The position numbers and the translations under genes were made by a program. A DNA stretch of 38,752 nt from a virus, in the IMG/VR virus record IMGVR_UViG_3300025645_000176, positions 1 to 38,752 of that record. The stretch is one strand, 5' to 3'. The notes under the pieces were generated by a model. It made no database searches. It had not been told where the DNA came from and saw only the letters and a list, made by a program, of their open reading frames with translations. Shown here piece after piece: positions 28,541 through 37,448 of the stretch. The stretch's first letter is position 1, and every line of letters begins with the position of its first letter.

Positions 28541-30670
28541 TTAGTCTTCGTATAGTTTTTCCATGAGAGGATCGTAAAGGCCCTCCTGCGCTCCTTGGAA
28601 AAACAGCTCTGAAGCAAGATCTGTATGTCCTAGAAGAGCCGGGGAGTCTCTGTATGTTTTCTTCCAGGCCTCTTTGAACTCCTTCGCATACTGAGCCTTC
28701 GCCGATCCTGTTAGCTCACCCGCTGCCATCTTCCGTGCAGTGCCTTCAAGGCCACGCTTCGCCAAGCTATCAGCTAGTCCTGATGTTATACGGCTCGCTG
28801 CAAAGATCTGAGCGAACTTATTGGTGAAAGATAGACGGGCTGCGGATGCTGCATATCCTATCATAGCATCCGCTGTGTCAGAGTTATTGCTTCCCTTCGG
28901 TTTCACTTTTGGACCCCGAAGTGAAGCAGCTTTGATTAGCGATTGGATGCCCTCTGCTCTCTCCGGGCCAAAGATAATGCCCTGTGCTTCGGGGGAGACC
29001 TTATCAATCATGGTCCTGAAGATGTTCTCATTGAACCGGGCACCGCCTCCTTCAGTGCTAGCCTTCTTAGACGCTTCTATTGCGTTAAGGATTAAGGTTT
29101 CTCCTACGGACTCCCAGGCCACTTTGCCTTCAGTGTCCATCAGCATCCGCTTCTTAATCTCAGCTAAGTCATCTTTATTCTTAGGTGCGAGGATTGCATC
29201 GAAGACTGTCTTGGGGTTATTGAGAAACTCCTTGTTAGCCGGGGTCATGTCAGTCGCTCTCTTAGCCCACTTTAATTCCCAACGAGAATTATAGTCCGCC
29301 ATTGATTTACGCCCTGCTCGATAGACCTCTAAGTCTTCCGCCCCAATGCCAGACTTAGCAACCGCCTCATCTATGTTGCTTTCTAAAGAGGCTCGGACGC
29401 TGCCCCAGAGCTTCTTCTCTGCCCCTGACATAGTTGGTTCATAAAGAGTATTGAGGGCTTGCTCTAGTTTCTTATACTTAACTAAAGTTATCCCCTCCTT
29501 CGTACCAAGCCCCATCACTGATTGCGGCCTGACATTCAGAAGACCAGCAGTCCTGAGATGATTCTGTATATCCTTAGCAGTGCTTCCTACCGCCCCTGAC
29601 ATATTCAAGCTAGGGCCAAGCACATCCTTAAGCCCCTGGTTCATTAGCCGACTTTCAAGTTGAACTGTCCGGGCAGCGTCAGAAGTGCCTTCCCACTTTT
29701 TATACGCCTCGCTTGAAGCCTCCAGGTCTTTACCCCGAACGTCCCGTAAAGTTTTCACGAAGTTATCTTGAGTGGTCTCACGGCTCATAGTAGTGGCGTC
29801 CGTACTGCCTGCTATGAAGCTCTCAGCCTTGTCCACTATCCCTCGTTCAACCGCAGCATCAGCAGCTAAGAGTATCTCTCTAGGCTCCCCACCTCCTGCC
29901 CTTATATTAAGCCTGTCATTGATCTGAGCATCATTGACTAAGGCGTCTCCTGCATTAATCTTATAGCCGCCGAATTCTTCCGTGAATGTCTGGGCCTTGT
30001 CCACAGCAGCTTGAGCAGCGTTAGGACCAATCGATGGGACTTTGTTTCGAGTGAGGTACTTGTTTAAGCCCCGAGACCCTGCCTCAGCTACAGAGCCGAA
30101 AGCTGCTCCTGCAACAGCTCCTCCAGCAGCATTACTAACACGCTCCCCAAAGTCACCTTCCTCAAAGACGCCTCTATAGACGGACTCTTCCAGCGCACCC
30201 GCTGCCATTGCAGCCCTGTATCCCGTCATCCCGGCTTTAGTAACTACAGCGCCTGCTCCTAGACCTAAAGGTACAGCAGGGAGGGTTTCGCCTACGAAGT
30301 TCCCCACGGCAGCCGCTGTTGAGCGGTCCGAGAGTTCTTTGAATTGGGCCTCTCGGGTATCCATACGCCCCTGTAGCATCGATAGGCCGTCATCATTCCC
30401 TGTCGCTCGATAGTACAGATCCTTAACGGCACCTCCGACATTATTAAGGCCGTTTGAGACGCCCTTCATGAACTTCTCGCCACCTCCCATCTGATCGTAG
30501 TGCATGTCATAGACGTTACTCATAGACTCTGCCTGTTGTTGGCTAGCAGTGGCTTGAGTGTTCTGATCTATCTGGGCCAGTTGCGTGTTGAAGTATCTAA
30601 CGGCGTCCTGGTCTTGGGCGGCACCTGCATTCGCTAGCCCAGCTTGGAGTTGTGCTTTAGTATATTTCAC
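28541..30670 (-). CDS. Large internal virion / DNA ejection protein
   Basis: A 709-residue protein, the last gene of the late block; GTG 30670 overlaps the previous stop (GTGA). A Gln/Asp-rich N-terminus (TQATASQQQAESMSNVYDMH) is followed by two Gly/Ala-rich hydrophobic stretches (FVGETLPAVPLGLGAGAVVT, GGAVAGAAFGSVAEAG; residues about 125-200), typical of ejection proteins that cross the membrane or form a channel, then a long helical body. T7 encodes gp14-16 for this role before the fibre; here the corresponding proteins follow the fibre. No muramidase motif is visible. Assignment from size, order and composition. Confidence 0.6.
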   Translation of the reverse strand: MKYTKAQLQAGLANAGAAQDQDAVRYFNTQLAQIDQNTQATASQQQAESMSNVYDMHYDQMGGGEKFMKGVSNGLNNVGGAVKDLYYRATGNDDGLSMLQGRMDTREAQFKELSDRSTAAAVGNFVGETLPAVPLGLGAGAVVTKAGMTGYRAAMAAGALEESVYRGVFEEGDFGERVSNAAGGAVAGAAFGSVAEAGSRGLNKYLTRNKVPSIGPNAAQAAVDKAQTFTEEFGGYKINAGDALVNDAQINDRLNIRAGGGEPREILLAADAAVERGIVDKAESFIAGSTDATTMSRETTQDNFVKTLRDVRGKDLEASSEAYKKWEGTSDAARTVQLESRLMNQGLKDVLGPSLNMSGAVGSTAKDIQNHLRTAGLLNVRPQSVMGLGTKEGITLVKYKKLEQALNTLYEPTMSGAEKKLWGSVRASLESNIDEAVAKSGIGAEDLEVYRAGRKSMADYNSRWELKWAKRATDMTPANKEFLNNPKTVFDAILAPKNKDDLAEIKKRMLMDTEGKVAWESVGETLILNAIEASKKASTEGGGARFNENIFRTMIDKVSPEAQGIIFGPERAEGIQSLIKAASLRGPKVKPKGSNNSDTADAMIGYAASAARLSFTNKFAQIFAASRITSGLADSLAKRGLEGTARKMAAGELTGSAKAQYAKEFKEAWKKTYRDSPALLGHTDLASELFFQGAQEGLYDPLMEKLYED

Positions 30671-32160
30671 GAGCCACCTCCAATGTATTTAAGCGCTGGG
30701 TTAGGTGCGAGGTCTAGTGAGTCCTCAGGCACTGGAGCAGTAGTACCAGAGCCAGGGAAAGGAGTCTTGGGTTTATCGACTGACGGAGTTGCCTCTGCCT
30801 CGCCCATAGCTCTAGGTTTGTAATCAATGCCGGTCCGGGCCTTGGGAGTCATTGCGTTAAAGCCTCCCTGCGACTTTCTGTTAAGCGCTAGTTGATCTAC
30901 GTTACTGTTATAGACACCTACAGCAAGAGTGAGCGACACCCGAACCTGTGCTAGGGACGTCGTGTTGGCCTGCTCACTACTTGGGAACATAAGAAGTACT
31001 TTCTCGTACTCATAGTCCGTAGTGGAGCCGGTAAAGGAACTCAGCTTATCAATAGCTAGCCCAGCACGAAGCATGTCCCATACTGCTTGGACGCTCTGAC
31101 CCTCGTTATAGTCGATGCCTAATTTATTCATTAAGGCACGACCTTGGTTACTGATAATGCCATCGCCTTTCACTTGAGCGAGGAGCATCTGTTCCATCAG
31201 TAGCAGGCCATCGATCCCCTGGAGGGCACCTCGGTTTGCTTCTTGTATCCGTAAGTCTTCCGCAATGATGGCAGGCGAAGCGCCCTTAAGCTCTTGGGCT
31301 GCCAGCTGTTTGTTCTTCTCAAAGATCTCAGCATCGTGGTCGTATTGGAACTGAAGCTGATCTTTATTGAGGGAGCTTAGGTGGATAGACTGCTCTTTAG
31401 TAACAGCGGCCAGAGCTGCGTCTCTCTCCTCTGTATTGAGCTTATTCACCTCTGTCATCGCTAGGTTATACCCGTGGGCGTTCGCCTGCATTGTAGTTGC
31501 GTGGTCCCGGCCAATAGCAGCACCCTCTACGTCCCACTGGTTACGCTGCATCGCTGCATCGCCTAGGGTCTTAGCCAGCGTTTCCGCAGTTTGCCTATCA
31601 GCTTCTACTCTTGCTGTGGCAGCATCGGTGTTGGCATCTATACCAACCTGTTGAGAGGCAGCAGCGGCATCTATACCAACCTGTTGAGAGGTAGCAGCGG
31701 CATCTATGGATGTATCCAGGTTAGTGGCAGTCGCCTTTTGTGCATCTTCCTGAGAGGCAGCAGCAGCGCCTATGGATGTGTCCAGGTTAGTGGCAGTAGC
31801 CTCTATCTGGTTCCTTTGCATGTTGACTGCGTCCAGACCAGACTGTGCCTGCGCTCGCTGTGCCTCAGTAAAACCATTGCCTTGTAGTATTATTTGAAAG
31901 TCATTGGCCGAATTAGCAGCATCCACTTGTCTTTGGTTGGCAATGGTAGCAGCCTTAGTGTTTATAGCAGCTTGGGATTGTCGACCCTCCTCAGCTAAAC
32001 CAGCCGCATGGTCTGCGTCCCCTTGGCGGATAGTAGACTCATACTGAGCAGTCTCTTCCCGCTTCTTAGAGAGGAAGGCTTCCTGCGAGACCATACCAAA
32101 GTACTGAGAACCGGAATGTGCTCCCGCCGCTAATGCAGCGAGTAATGAAGATTTACTCAT
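30667..32160 (-). CDS. Helical internal virion protein with short repeats
   Basis: A 497-residue Ala/Gln-rich, mostly coiled-coil protein. Residues about 110-175 have imperfect repeats of ATNLDTSI-AAA-SQ and QVGIDAAAASQ (DNA about 31620-31830). The N-terminus MSKSSLLAALAAGAHSGSQY is mildly hydrophobic. It resembles podophage ejection proteins that line the head-tail channel. It is coupled to both neighbours by ATGA/GTGA overlaps. The exact T7 counterpart (gp15 or gp14) cannot be assigned. Confidence 0.55.
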   Translation of the reverse strand: MSKSSLLAALAAGAHSGSQYFGMVSQEAFLSKKREETAQYESTIRQGDADHAAGLAEEGRQSQAAINTKAATIANQRQVDAANSANDFQIILQGNGFTEAQRAQAQSGLDAVNMQRNQIEATATNLDTSIGAAAASQEDAQKATATNLDTSIDAAATSQQVGIDAAAASQQVGIDANTDAATARVEADRQTAETLAKTLGDAAMQRNQWDVEGAAIGRDHATTMQANAHGYNLAMTEVNKLNTEERDAALAAVTKEQSIHLSSLNKDQLQFQYDHDAEIFEKNKQLAAQELKGASPAIIAEDLRIQEANRGALQGIDGLLLMEQMLLAQVKGDGIISNQGRALMNKLGIDYNEGQSVQAVWDMLRAGLAIDKLSSFTGSTTDYEYEKVLLMFPSSEQANTTSLAQVRVSLTLAVGVYNSNVDQLALNRKSQGGFNAMTPKARTGIDYKPRAMGEAEATPSVDKPKTPFPGSGTTAPVPEDSLDLAPNPALKYIGGGS

Positions 32161-32723
32161 CGGAGGTATCCTCCCCTTAGTTCTTCTTTAGTGTATTCCT
32201 TAGGACGCGAGCGCATATATGTCTCCGCCGTCTGACTCATAATATCTACCATGTCATCCTGCTCAAAATCAACATCAGGCCGGACCGACTTTGCGTATTC
32301 CGCTAGATCGTCTATGACGTCCATAAGTGTCTCTCCGAGTGCCATAGAATCTGCATCAGGGTTCTTCTTCTCTAGGACAGTCATAATGTCATGAGCAATG
32401 GTGCTGATGACCTTCTTGGGGTTACTACCAGCAGTTAAGGCTTTAGCCAGAGCATCCGCTCCCTCTCCTTCAAACATCATCTTCTTAGACTGGAGCGTTA
32501 GCTTCTTACGCCCCTGCTCTTGTTCAGGAGTTGCTTTCAGATGTTTCACTTCAGACCGGGGAGCGTTCATGAGCAGTTGCTTCCGCTCTTCAGCGTCCTG
32601 AGCTTCCTTCTGAAGTGGCTGAGTAGCATTCTGCTCCTTCATCTTTGTTTCCATATCAGTTTTAACCGTCTGTTGCATCCCTGCATTCTTCTGGTTTATC
32701 TGATCAAGTAGGCCCATTCTCAT
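32157..32723 (-). CDS. Small helical virion-associated protein (188 residues)
   Basis: Start ATG 32723 overlaps the preceding stop; ATG 32717 two codons on is an alternative. Charged and helical throughout (QKNAGMQQTVKTDMETKMKE, QKEAQDAEERKQLLM), with a C-terminal acidic zone (LAEYAKSVRPDVDFEQDDMV). No membrane segment or known motif. Co-encoded with four presumed internal virion proteins, so probably a virion or assembly component. Confidence 0.55.
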   Translation of the reverse strand: MRMGLLDQINQKNAGMQQTVKTDMETKMKEQNATQPLQKEAQDAEERKQLLMNAPRSEVKHLKATPEQEQGRKKLTLQSKKMMFEGEGADALAKALTAGSNPKKVISTIAHDIMTVLEKKNPDADSMALGETLMDVIDDLAEYAKSVRPDVDFEQDDMVDIMSQTAETYMRSRPKEYTKEELRGGYLR

Positions 32724-33487
32724 CGTTGGCTCCAGGCGTTAGTGCTGTAGTCGTAGTAGTTATCCTTCCCGTTGCTATCAGTCGGGCTATAGGAGGACCG
32801 TTGATCGGTCTGTCTGTAATTAGAGCTGGTCTGTTGGCCTGACTGGCGGGATGAGGAGCGATCCATGAGACCTTTAGGGCGTTGGACCTGGGAAGCACTA
32901 GGAGGGGTATATCCTTGAGGGGCCGAATAGCCTCCACGGCTAGCTCCTGCTAGAACACCTGAATTGCGAGAAGCGTTGGCCTCACCTTCAGCCTTTGCAG
33001 CGGCTGCTTCCTTCTCTTTGTTAGCCTGGGCATCCTCTGCCGCTGTCCGTTCAGCCTCTGCCCCGAAGTAGGCACCCGTCATTTGGAGACCGCCAGCCAT
33101 CAATGCGCCACCGCCAGCCGTCGAGAAGAAACCTTCGGCACCAAATGCAGGAGCAGCCCAAGAAGCGGCGGCTTTCGCCCCTCCCCATACCCATGACCCA
33201 GCGGTAGTGACTGCGCTGCCAGCAGTGGACGCTGCGCTTCCGAAGGTAGCATAGGCACCTCCTGCTCCAGCTAGGGCACCTACACTAAGAACAACAACGG
33301 CTGCAACAGCAACGGCTGCGACGATTTTCCAAGAGTTATCTTCCTTTCGCCAGTCTTTAATCTTATCCGCAGTTTTTTCCATCCCAAGGAGACGGGCACC
33401 TCCTTCTACAACGAGAGCGACTGCATCCCCTGTGAATTCGAAGAGCGCTTTAATACCATTACCTAGGTTTTTAAAGAAGTTTTTCAT
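32720..33487 (-). CDS. Membrane-interacting internal virion protein (255 residues)
   Basis: A good ribosome site (AAGGTAAGG) precedes ATG 33487. An amphipathic N-terminus (MKNFFKNLGNGIKALFEFTG) leads to a strong hydrophobic stretch, KIVAAVAVAAVVVLSVGALA (about 54-73), then Gly/Ala/Trp-rich segments, then a charged Ala-Lys-Glu helix and a Ser/Gln/Arg/Tyr-rich loose tail. This is the layout of ejected podophage proteins such as T7 gp14, which enters the outer membrane. A holin is a less likely reading given its size and tail. Confidence 0.55.
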   Translation of the reverse strand: MKNFFKNLGNGIKALFEFTGDAVALVVEGGARLLGMEKTADKIKDWRKEDNSWKIVAAVAVAAVVVLSVGALAGAGGAYATFGSAASTAGSAVTTAGSWVWGGAKAAASWAAPAFGAEGFFSTAGGGALMAGGLQMTGAYFGAEAERTAAEDAQANKEKEAAAAKAEGEANASRNSGVLAGASRGGYSAPQGYTPPSASQVQRPKGLMDRSSSRQSGQQTSSNYRQTDQRSSYSPTDSNGKDNYYDYSTNAWSQR

Positions 33488-33519
33488 GTAAGTACCTTAC
33501 CTTTATATATATATATATG

Positions 33520-34854
33520 TTATCGACGTCTTGGGCCCGAAGGAGCACGCCTGTCGGGAGTACCTACTGCTGGGCCTGCAAGGACGCTAGGGGTCGATGG
33601 GTTGCCGTTTGATTGGGCAATAGCGTCCGCGCGCTGTTGAGCAGCGGCAGCGGCGGCAGCGGCAGCAGCATCGGCAGCAGTAGCAGCAGCAGCATCAGCA
33701 TCCGCAGCAGCATTGGCAGCACTGGCATCAATTGTGGTAGTGATGACCCCTCCTCCCGTCGCTGTGGCAGATAGATCAATACTGCCCTCTGCAATTCCCA
33801 GGAAGGCCAGTCGAGTATCTAAGACGCTTGTTGCCTGCGCGACATACGCTTCATAAACAGCAGTAGAAACTGAAGGGTCGATGTTGTTTATAGCGTTCCC
33901 GTATTGGCTTAGAGCATCGGTAACTAGACCTTGATGTGCCTGTTGGTTACTGGCTAATAAGCGAGCATCTTCGATGGCTATTTGAGTTTCTATAGATAAC
34001 GTATGAGTAGTACTGTTTAACACACGATCAAGCTCATTCTGTGCTGCTTGGAATTCCTCTGCATCAGCGGTAGCCAATGTATCGGCGTCGATTTGAATCT
34101 TCTGCAACTCTCTTTGAAGCTTTGCTCCTTCAAGTTGTAGTTCGAGCTGTGTCTCTCGATCGAGGGCGTTCTCTGCCTCGTTACTGGCAAGTTGATTTTG
34201 CTGAAGGGCCTGCTGAAGGAGACCTTCTTGGTCTGCTAGATCTGCCCGAGCTATTCGTTCTAGATTAGATTCTCCAGCAATGAAGGTTTGCTCGGAGTCC
34301 TGCATAGCTAGTCTGTTCTGTCGTTCTAAATCAGATTCTCCAGCAATGAAGTCTTGCTCAGAGTTCTGCATGTCTATTCGATTCTGTCGTTCTAAAGCAG
34401 TCTCCTCTGAAGTGAAGTCTTGATCAGAGTTCTGCATGTCTATTCGATTCTGACGCTCTAAAGCAGTCTCCCCTGAAGTGAAGGTTTGATCAGAGTCCTG
34501 CATAGCTAGTCTGTTCTGTCGTTCCAAAAGAGATTCATTGGCAGTGCTATTAAGCTGGTTCTGTTGAAGATCCCGCTGGAGAGTCATCTCGTTATTTTGC
34601 AGTTTCTCTTGAGATGCTATAGATTTATCTTGTTGGAAGTTCTCTTTATAAACATTAGCATCGAACTGAGCCATCGACGCTGCTCGATCCAGCAACGCCC
34701 CTTGAGAGGCACCTATAGCTATTGAGGAGTTCCCCAGTCCACGAGACTGAGCCCCCATAGCACCTTGCTTCATTGTTCGTTGATTGGTGGCACTGGACGT
34801 ATCTGTGTACTTTCCCATCTGCCCTGCAATCGTTTGATCATCTAGTAAAGCCAT
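33520..34854 (-). CDS. Internal virion protein with 22-residue tandem repeats
   Basis: A 444-residue protein. After a Gly/Ser-rich start (MKQGAMGAQSRGLGNSSIAI, about 28-47), residues 110-200 hold about four 22-residue repeats built on LERQNR(L/I)(A/D)MQ(D/N)S followed by (D/E)QDF-type segments. Charged helices follow, and an Ala-rich tail (about 385-420) of ADAAAATAADAAAAAAAAAA. The repeats should form a long helical rod. The start overlaps the preceding stop (TAATG). It is probably part of the ejected or tail-interior complex. No named family recognised. Confidence 0.55.
   Translation of the reverse strand: MALLDDQTIAGQMGKYTDTSSATNQRTMKQGAMGAQSRGLGNSSIAIGASQGALLDRAASMAQFDANVYKENFQQDKSIASQEKLQNNEMTLQRDLQQNQLNSTANESLLERQNRLAMQDSDQTFTSGETALERQNRIDMQNSDQDFTSEETALERQNRIDMQNSEQDFIAGESDLERQNRLAMQDSEQTFIAGESNLERIARADLADQEGLLQQALQQNQLASNEAENALDRETQLELQLEGAKLQRELQKIQIDADTLATADAEEFQAAQNELDRVLNSTTHTLSIETQIAIEDARLLASNQQAHQGLVTDALSQYGNAINNIDPSVSTAVYEAYVAQATSVLDTRLAFLGIAEGSIDLSATATGGGVITTTIDASAANAAADADAAAATAADAAAAAAAAAAQQRADAIAQSNGNPSTPSVLAGPAVGTPDRRAPSGPRRR
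34255..34527 (-). repeat. 66-bp tandem repeats inside the 444-residue virion protein gene
   Basis: About four copies, starting at codons 110, 132, 154 and 176, with a partial fifth at 198. The plus strand shows recurring ttctgtcgttc and gagt(c/t)ctgcat. High DNA identity between copies makes expansion or contraction likely. Confidence 0.8.
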
Positions 34855-35030
34855 TAGTTCACCTTGTTAAAAAATCTATCGTAGACTCGGGTAAGCCCCC
34901 AGACGCTGTTTAGTATTATTAGGAAAAGGGTTCCGATGAGGACCCATTCATCTAGCTGGATCCCCATGAAGACAGCACTGCCAACTCCTAAGGAAACTGG
35001 CTGGGTAACTTGCATTATTGTGTCCTTCAT
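34854..35030 (-). CDS. Small membrane protein, holin-like (58 residues)
   Basis: ATG 35030 overlaps the stop of the preceding gene (ATGA); ATG 35015, five codons in, has AAGGA 7 bases upstream and could be a second start, giving two lengths as some holins have. One clear membrane segment, WVLIGTLFLIILNSVWGL, is preceded by a mildly hydrophobic stretch and followed by a basic tail (RVYDRFFNKVN). Its stop overlaps the next gene. Together with the 138- and 53-residue genes it forms a membrane-protein cluster where lysis genes would be expected. Confidence 0.65.
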   Translation of the reverse strand: MKDTIMQVTQPVSLGVGSAVFMGIQLDEWVLIGTLFLIILNSVWGLTRVYDRFFNKVN

Positions 35031-35443
35031 TTAGATGCCGCCTGTTTTGCTTTACGTGCTACTAAAGCACCTACGATAGAAGGGACATTCTCTTTCAGTT
35101 CCGCTACTCCCCATATGCCCGCGAACATATAGAAGAAGAGTTGCATGAACCACTCAGGGACTAGATCTAGGTTAGTCCAAATATCAGCGCCGGAGGAGGG
35201 GCTTATGACGGTGATGATGATAGGGGCTGTGAAGATGAAGAAGCAGAGGACTCGAAGTAATCTGCCTGTTTCTTTTAATGAGGACATTTCCCATGCCGCA
35301 TTGTTAGTCTCTTTGTCAGAAGCTAATCGTGCCTGGTTATTGATTAGGGCTAGGTCTCTAGCATGTTTCGCTAGATTGATCTCTCCGCTATTGGATAACC
35401 ATTTAGTAATAGGGGCTGACAGAGACTGGAGGAGTTTAAACAT
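35027..35443 (-). CDS. Membrane protein resembling 3-TM phage holins
   Basis: A 138-residue protein with two to three hydrophobic stretches: LLRVLCFFIFTAPIIITVIS (about 63-82), WFMQLFFYMFAGIWGVAEL (about 97-115), and a weaker VPSIVGALVA, ending in basic KAKQAASK. The N-terminal half is soluble and basic. It resembles the holin-like 3-TM family found near lysis genes of phages and gene transfer agents. It would let the amidase encoded at 27147 reach the wall. No signal-anchor endolysin is present, so a holin is needed. Confidence 0.65.
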   Translation of the reverse strand: MFKLLQSLSAPITKWLSNSGEINLAKHARDLALINNQARLASDKETNNAAWEMSSLKETGRLLRVLCFFIFTAPIIITVISPSSGADIWTNLDLVPEWFMQLFFYMFAGIWGVAELKENVPSIVGALVARKAKQAASK

Positions 35444-35468
35444 ACCAGTCTCGCTTTATTAGGGGGGT

Positions 35469-35630
35469 TTAGTTGTCGCGTCTGTTGTACAGATCGTAGA
35501 GCACTTTTACTTTCTCTTTAAGTGTCTCGATGTCGGCGTAGCTTTTAGCTAACCAGAATATCAAACCGACGAATGCGACAATCAGGGGCCACAGTGCGGC
35601 TATCAATTCGATAAACTTATAGTCGGTCAT
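35469..35630 (-). CDS. Small single-TM protein (53 residues), possible holin or spanin part
   Basis: A short gene in the 200-base gap between the 138-residue membrane gene and the 103-residue gene. ATG 35630 follows GGGCCACA by a few bases. The sequence has a strong membrane segment, LIAALWPLIVAFVGLIFWLA, followed by a charged helix (SYADIETLKEKVKVLYDLYN), as in an inner-membrane spanin or small holin. No lipoprotein partner was found. Open reading and composition support it as real. Confidence 0.65.
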   Translation of the reverse strand: MTDYKFIELIAALWPLIVAFVGLIFWLAKSYADIETLKEKVKVLYDLYNRRDN

Positions 35631-35656
35631 TGTGGCCCTTTTGGTTTACTGTGTGA

Positions 35657-35968
35657 TTACCACGGGACGCCGGAGGCTTTCACCGGTGCCATTTGTAGAT
35701 CAATGTTAGCCTGCAAGCTTGCCTCTGTAGCTTCCTGATCGATGCCATCTTCAAAGCACCAACCGAGAACAATCTCTTCGGTCAGCTCTGCGTAAGGCAC
35801 GAAGTCGGTAGCCTCTGGATCTGCGCTGAATCCGCAAGTACCATAGCTGCCTGCACTGAACTCGCCAGCGTCATCAGTAGCTGTACAGCGCCAGTGCGCA
35901 GTAATGACAGAGTTGTTTTCTGTCAGGTCGTATTCTAGGGTGGAGATTGTCCAGTTAAATGTAGTCAT
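35657..35968 (-). CDS. Hypothetical marine phage protein (DUF7936-like)
   Basis: A 103-residue beta-rich acidic protein: FNWTISTLEYDLTENNSVIT, AHWRCTATDDAGEFSAGSYG, TCGFSADPEATDFVPYAELT. This pattern (W-x-I at the start, a YGTCGF motif in the middle, LTEE-x-x-LGWC near the end) matches a family I recall from many marine phages beside tail-fibre genes. It lies between the second fibre and membrane genes. Structural or fibre-associated role is possible; function unknown. Confidence 0.65.
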   Translation of the reverse strand: MTTFNWTISTLEYDLTENNSVITAHWRCTATDDAGEFSAGSYGTCGFSADPEATDFVPYAELTEEIVLGWCFEDGIDQEATEASLQANIDLQMAPVKASGVPW

Positions 35969-35969
35969 G

Positions 35970-37448
35970 TTATTTAGCCTCTAGGGTTTCAATGCGAGCG
36001 ATAAGCTCTTGAATAGTTGCAGTTAATAATGGAACCAGCTTGCTTTGGTCAATGCCTTGGTAGTCTGGAACTGAACGCGTAGCCATTACAGCCTCTGTGA
36101 CTAAAACAGATTCGGTAGATTCCTCTACAGCTTCAGTGATAACCACGCCGTCTTCATCCAGAACAGCTTCAACCGCAGGAGTAGTCACATCTTCATAGAC
36201 TGCCGGAGTGACTTCATACTCTTCGTCCATCATTGCGTCTTTAGTGCCTGACGCAGCCTCCGGCACTACTTCTGCCAACTCGTGTGCAAAGAAACCATCG
36301 ACTCGTGAGCCATCAGCTTTCCACGCAAAGTTTATCGGACGCAGTGCTTTTACTCGCTCAGTAGCGCCAGTCATTGGCAAGTCATCTTCTTTCAGGCGGT
36401 AGTCAGATGAAGTGTTATAAGCAACACTAGTGCCAGCAGCAGAAACACGAATTGCACCTGCCGTGCCTAAAGTTGAACTGTAAAACCTAATAACATTGGT
36501 ATCATTTGCACCAACAGCTAAACCAACTGTTTCGTCTGCACCTGATCCTCTAACAAAGAAACGGTGGCTGTAGGCGTTAATAGATCCAAGAGCCAAGTTA
36601 CCATAGCTGTCGATTCTTAGTCTCTCGAGCGCACCAGTAGCAAAGCGCATAAAATCGCTTCCGTGAGAATAGTTAATAAATCCACGGTAAGCTGCATTAC
36701 CAACAGTGCCATCTGCAAAAGCTAAGTATGCCCCACTGGAAACAGAATCAGACGCTATCGTAATGCCGCCCTCATTTGCAGCAGCCACAACTAAATTATC
36801 CATGTAGTATGATGAAGGAGAACTCGTGCCAATCCCGACATTGCCCGCGCTGTCGATTCTTAGCCTCTCCAAGTTAGAAGTAGCAGCACCCGTGCTAAAC
36901 GCTAAAGCACCATATCCAGAAAAAGAGCTTTCATTAACGCTTTCTATTTTACTGACAACACCAGCGCCTTGATCTGATGCATCTTGCTGACTAAACTCAA
37001 TAGATCCAAAACTATCGCCAGTACCTACAACTGTATCTATTCGTTCAAGTCGTATTGAGCCGCCGCCATTAGAATTAATTTGTAAGTTTGTTTGCGGAGA
37101 ACTCGTGCCAATCCCGACATTGCCAGCGCTGTCGATTCTGAATCTTTCTGCGTCATTAACTCGAAAAAGAAGAGAGTTGTCAGAGTGGTCATACTGAATG
37201 CGGCCTACGTTAGAATCGGTTGCATCAGCAAAATTGATTGTACCGTTAGAAATATCGGATGAATTAAATGTAAGGTCTGCATAGCTAGTGTTATCGCCCA
37301 AGCTTACGAGGCTAGACAGTACCGTTATCCCAGCACCATCCACCGTCAAACCATCAGCCGTCACCGTACCCGTTACATCCAAATTACCACTCGCATCAAT
37401 ATCTAACGCAGCTGCGGGAAATTCACCTAAGTCTCTGCTCTTGCTCAT
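35970..37448 (-). CDS. Tail fibre/spike with C-terminal S74 intramolecular chaperone
   Basis: A 492-residue protein. The N-terminus (MSKSRDLGEFPAAALDIDAS) has a short attachment motif and beta-repeats, with several RIDSAGNVGIGTSSP modules, related to the other fibre. About residue 355 begins an S74 domain: NTSSDYRLKEDDLPMTGATE, VKALRPINFAWKADG and FFAHELAEVVPEAA, in which a Ser-Lys pair self-cleaves after helping the trimer fold. The C-terminal 70 residues, rich in Glu/Val, form the removable chaperone (ending QELIARIETLEAK). It overlaps the previous gene by ATGA. A second, separate fibre protein next to the long one suggests either a two-part fibre or two receptor-binding proteins. Confidence 0.85.
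   Translation of the reverse strand: MSKSRDLGEFPAAALDIDASGNLDVTGTVTADGLTVDGAGITVLSSLVSLGDNTSYADLTFNSSDISNGTINFADATDSNVGRIQYDHSDNSLLFRVNDAERFRIDSAGNVGIGTSSPQTNLQINSNGGGSIRLERIDTVVGTGDSFGSIEFSQQDASDQGAGVVSKIESVNESSFSGYGALAFSTGAATSNLERLRIDSAGNVGIGTSSPSSYYMDNLVVAAANEGGITIASDSVSSGAYLAFADGTVGNAAYRGFINYSHGSDFMRFATGALERLRIDSYGNLALGSINAYSHRFFVRGSGADETVGLAVGANDTNVIRFYSSTLGTAGAIRVSAAGTSVAYNTSSDYRLKEDDLPMTGATERVKALRPINFAWKADGSRVDGFFAHELAEVVPEAASGTKDAMMDEEYEVTPAVYEDVTTPAVEAVLDEDGVVITEAVEESTESVLVTEAVMATRSVPDYQGIDQSKLVPLLTATIQELIARIETLEAK

Noticed and set aside
33564-33794. Leu/Pro-rich frame opposite or alongside the Ala-rich tail of the 444-residue protein
   Set aside because: It is a frame shadow of GC-rich Ala codons (poly-Leu/Pro), with no start signal.
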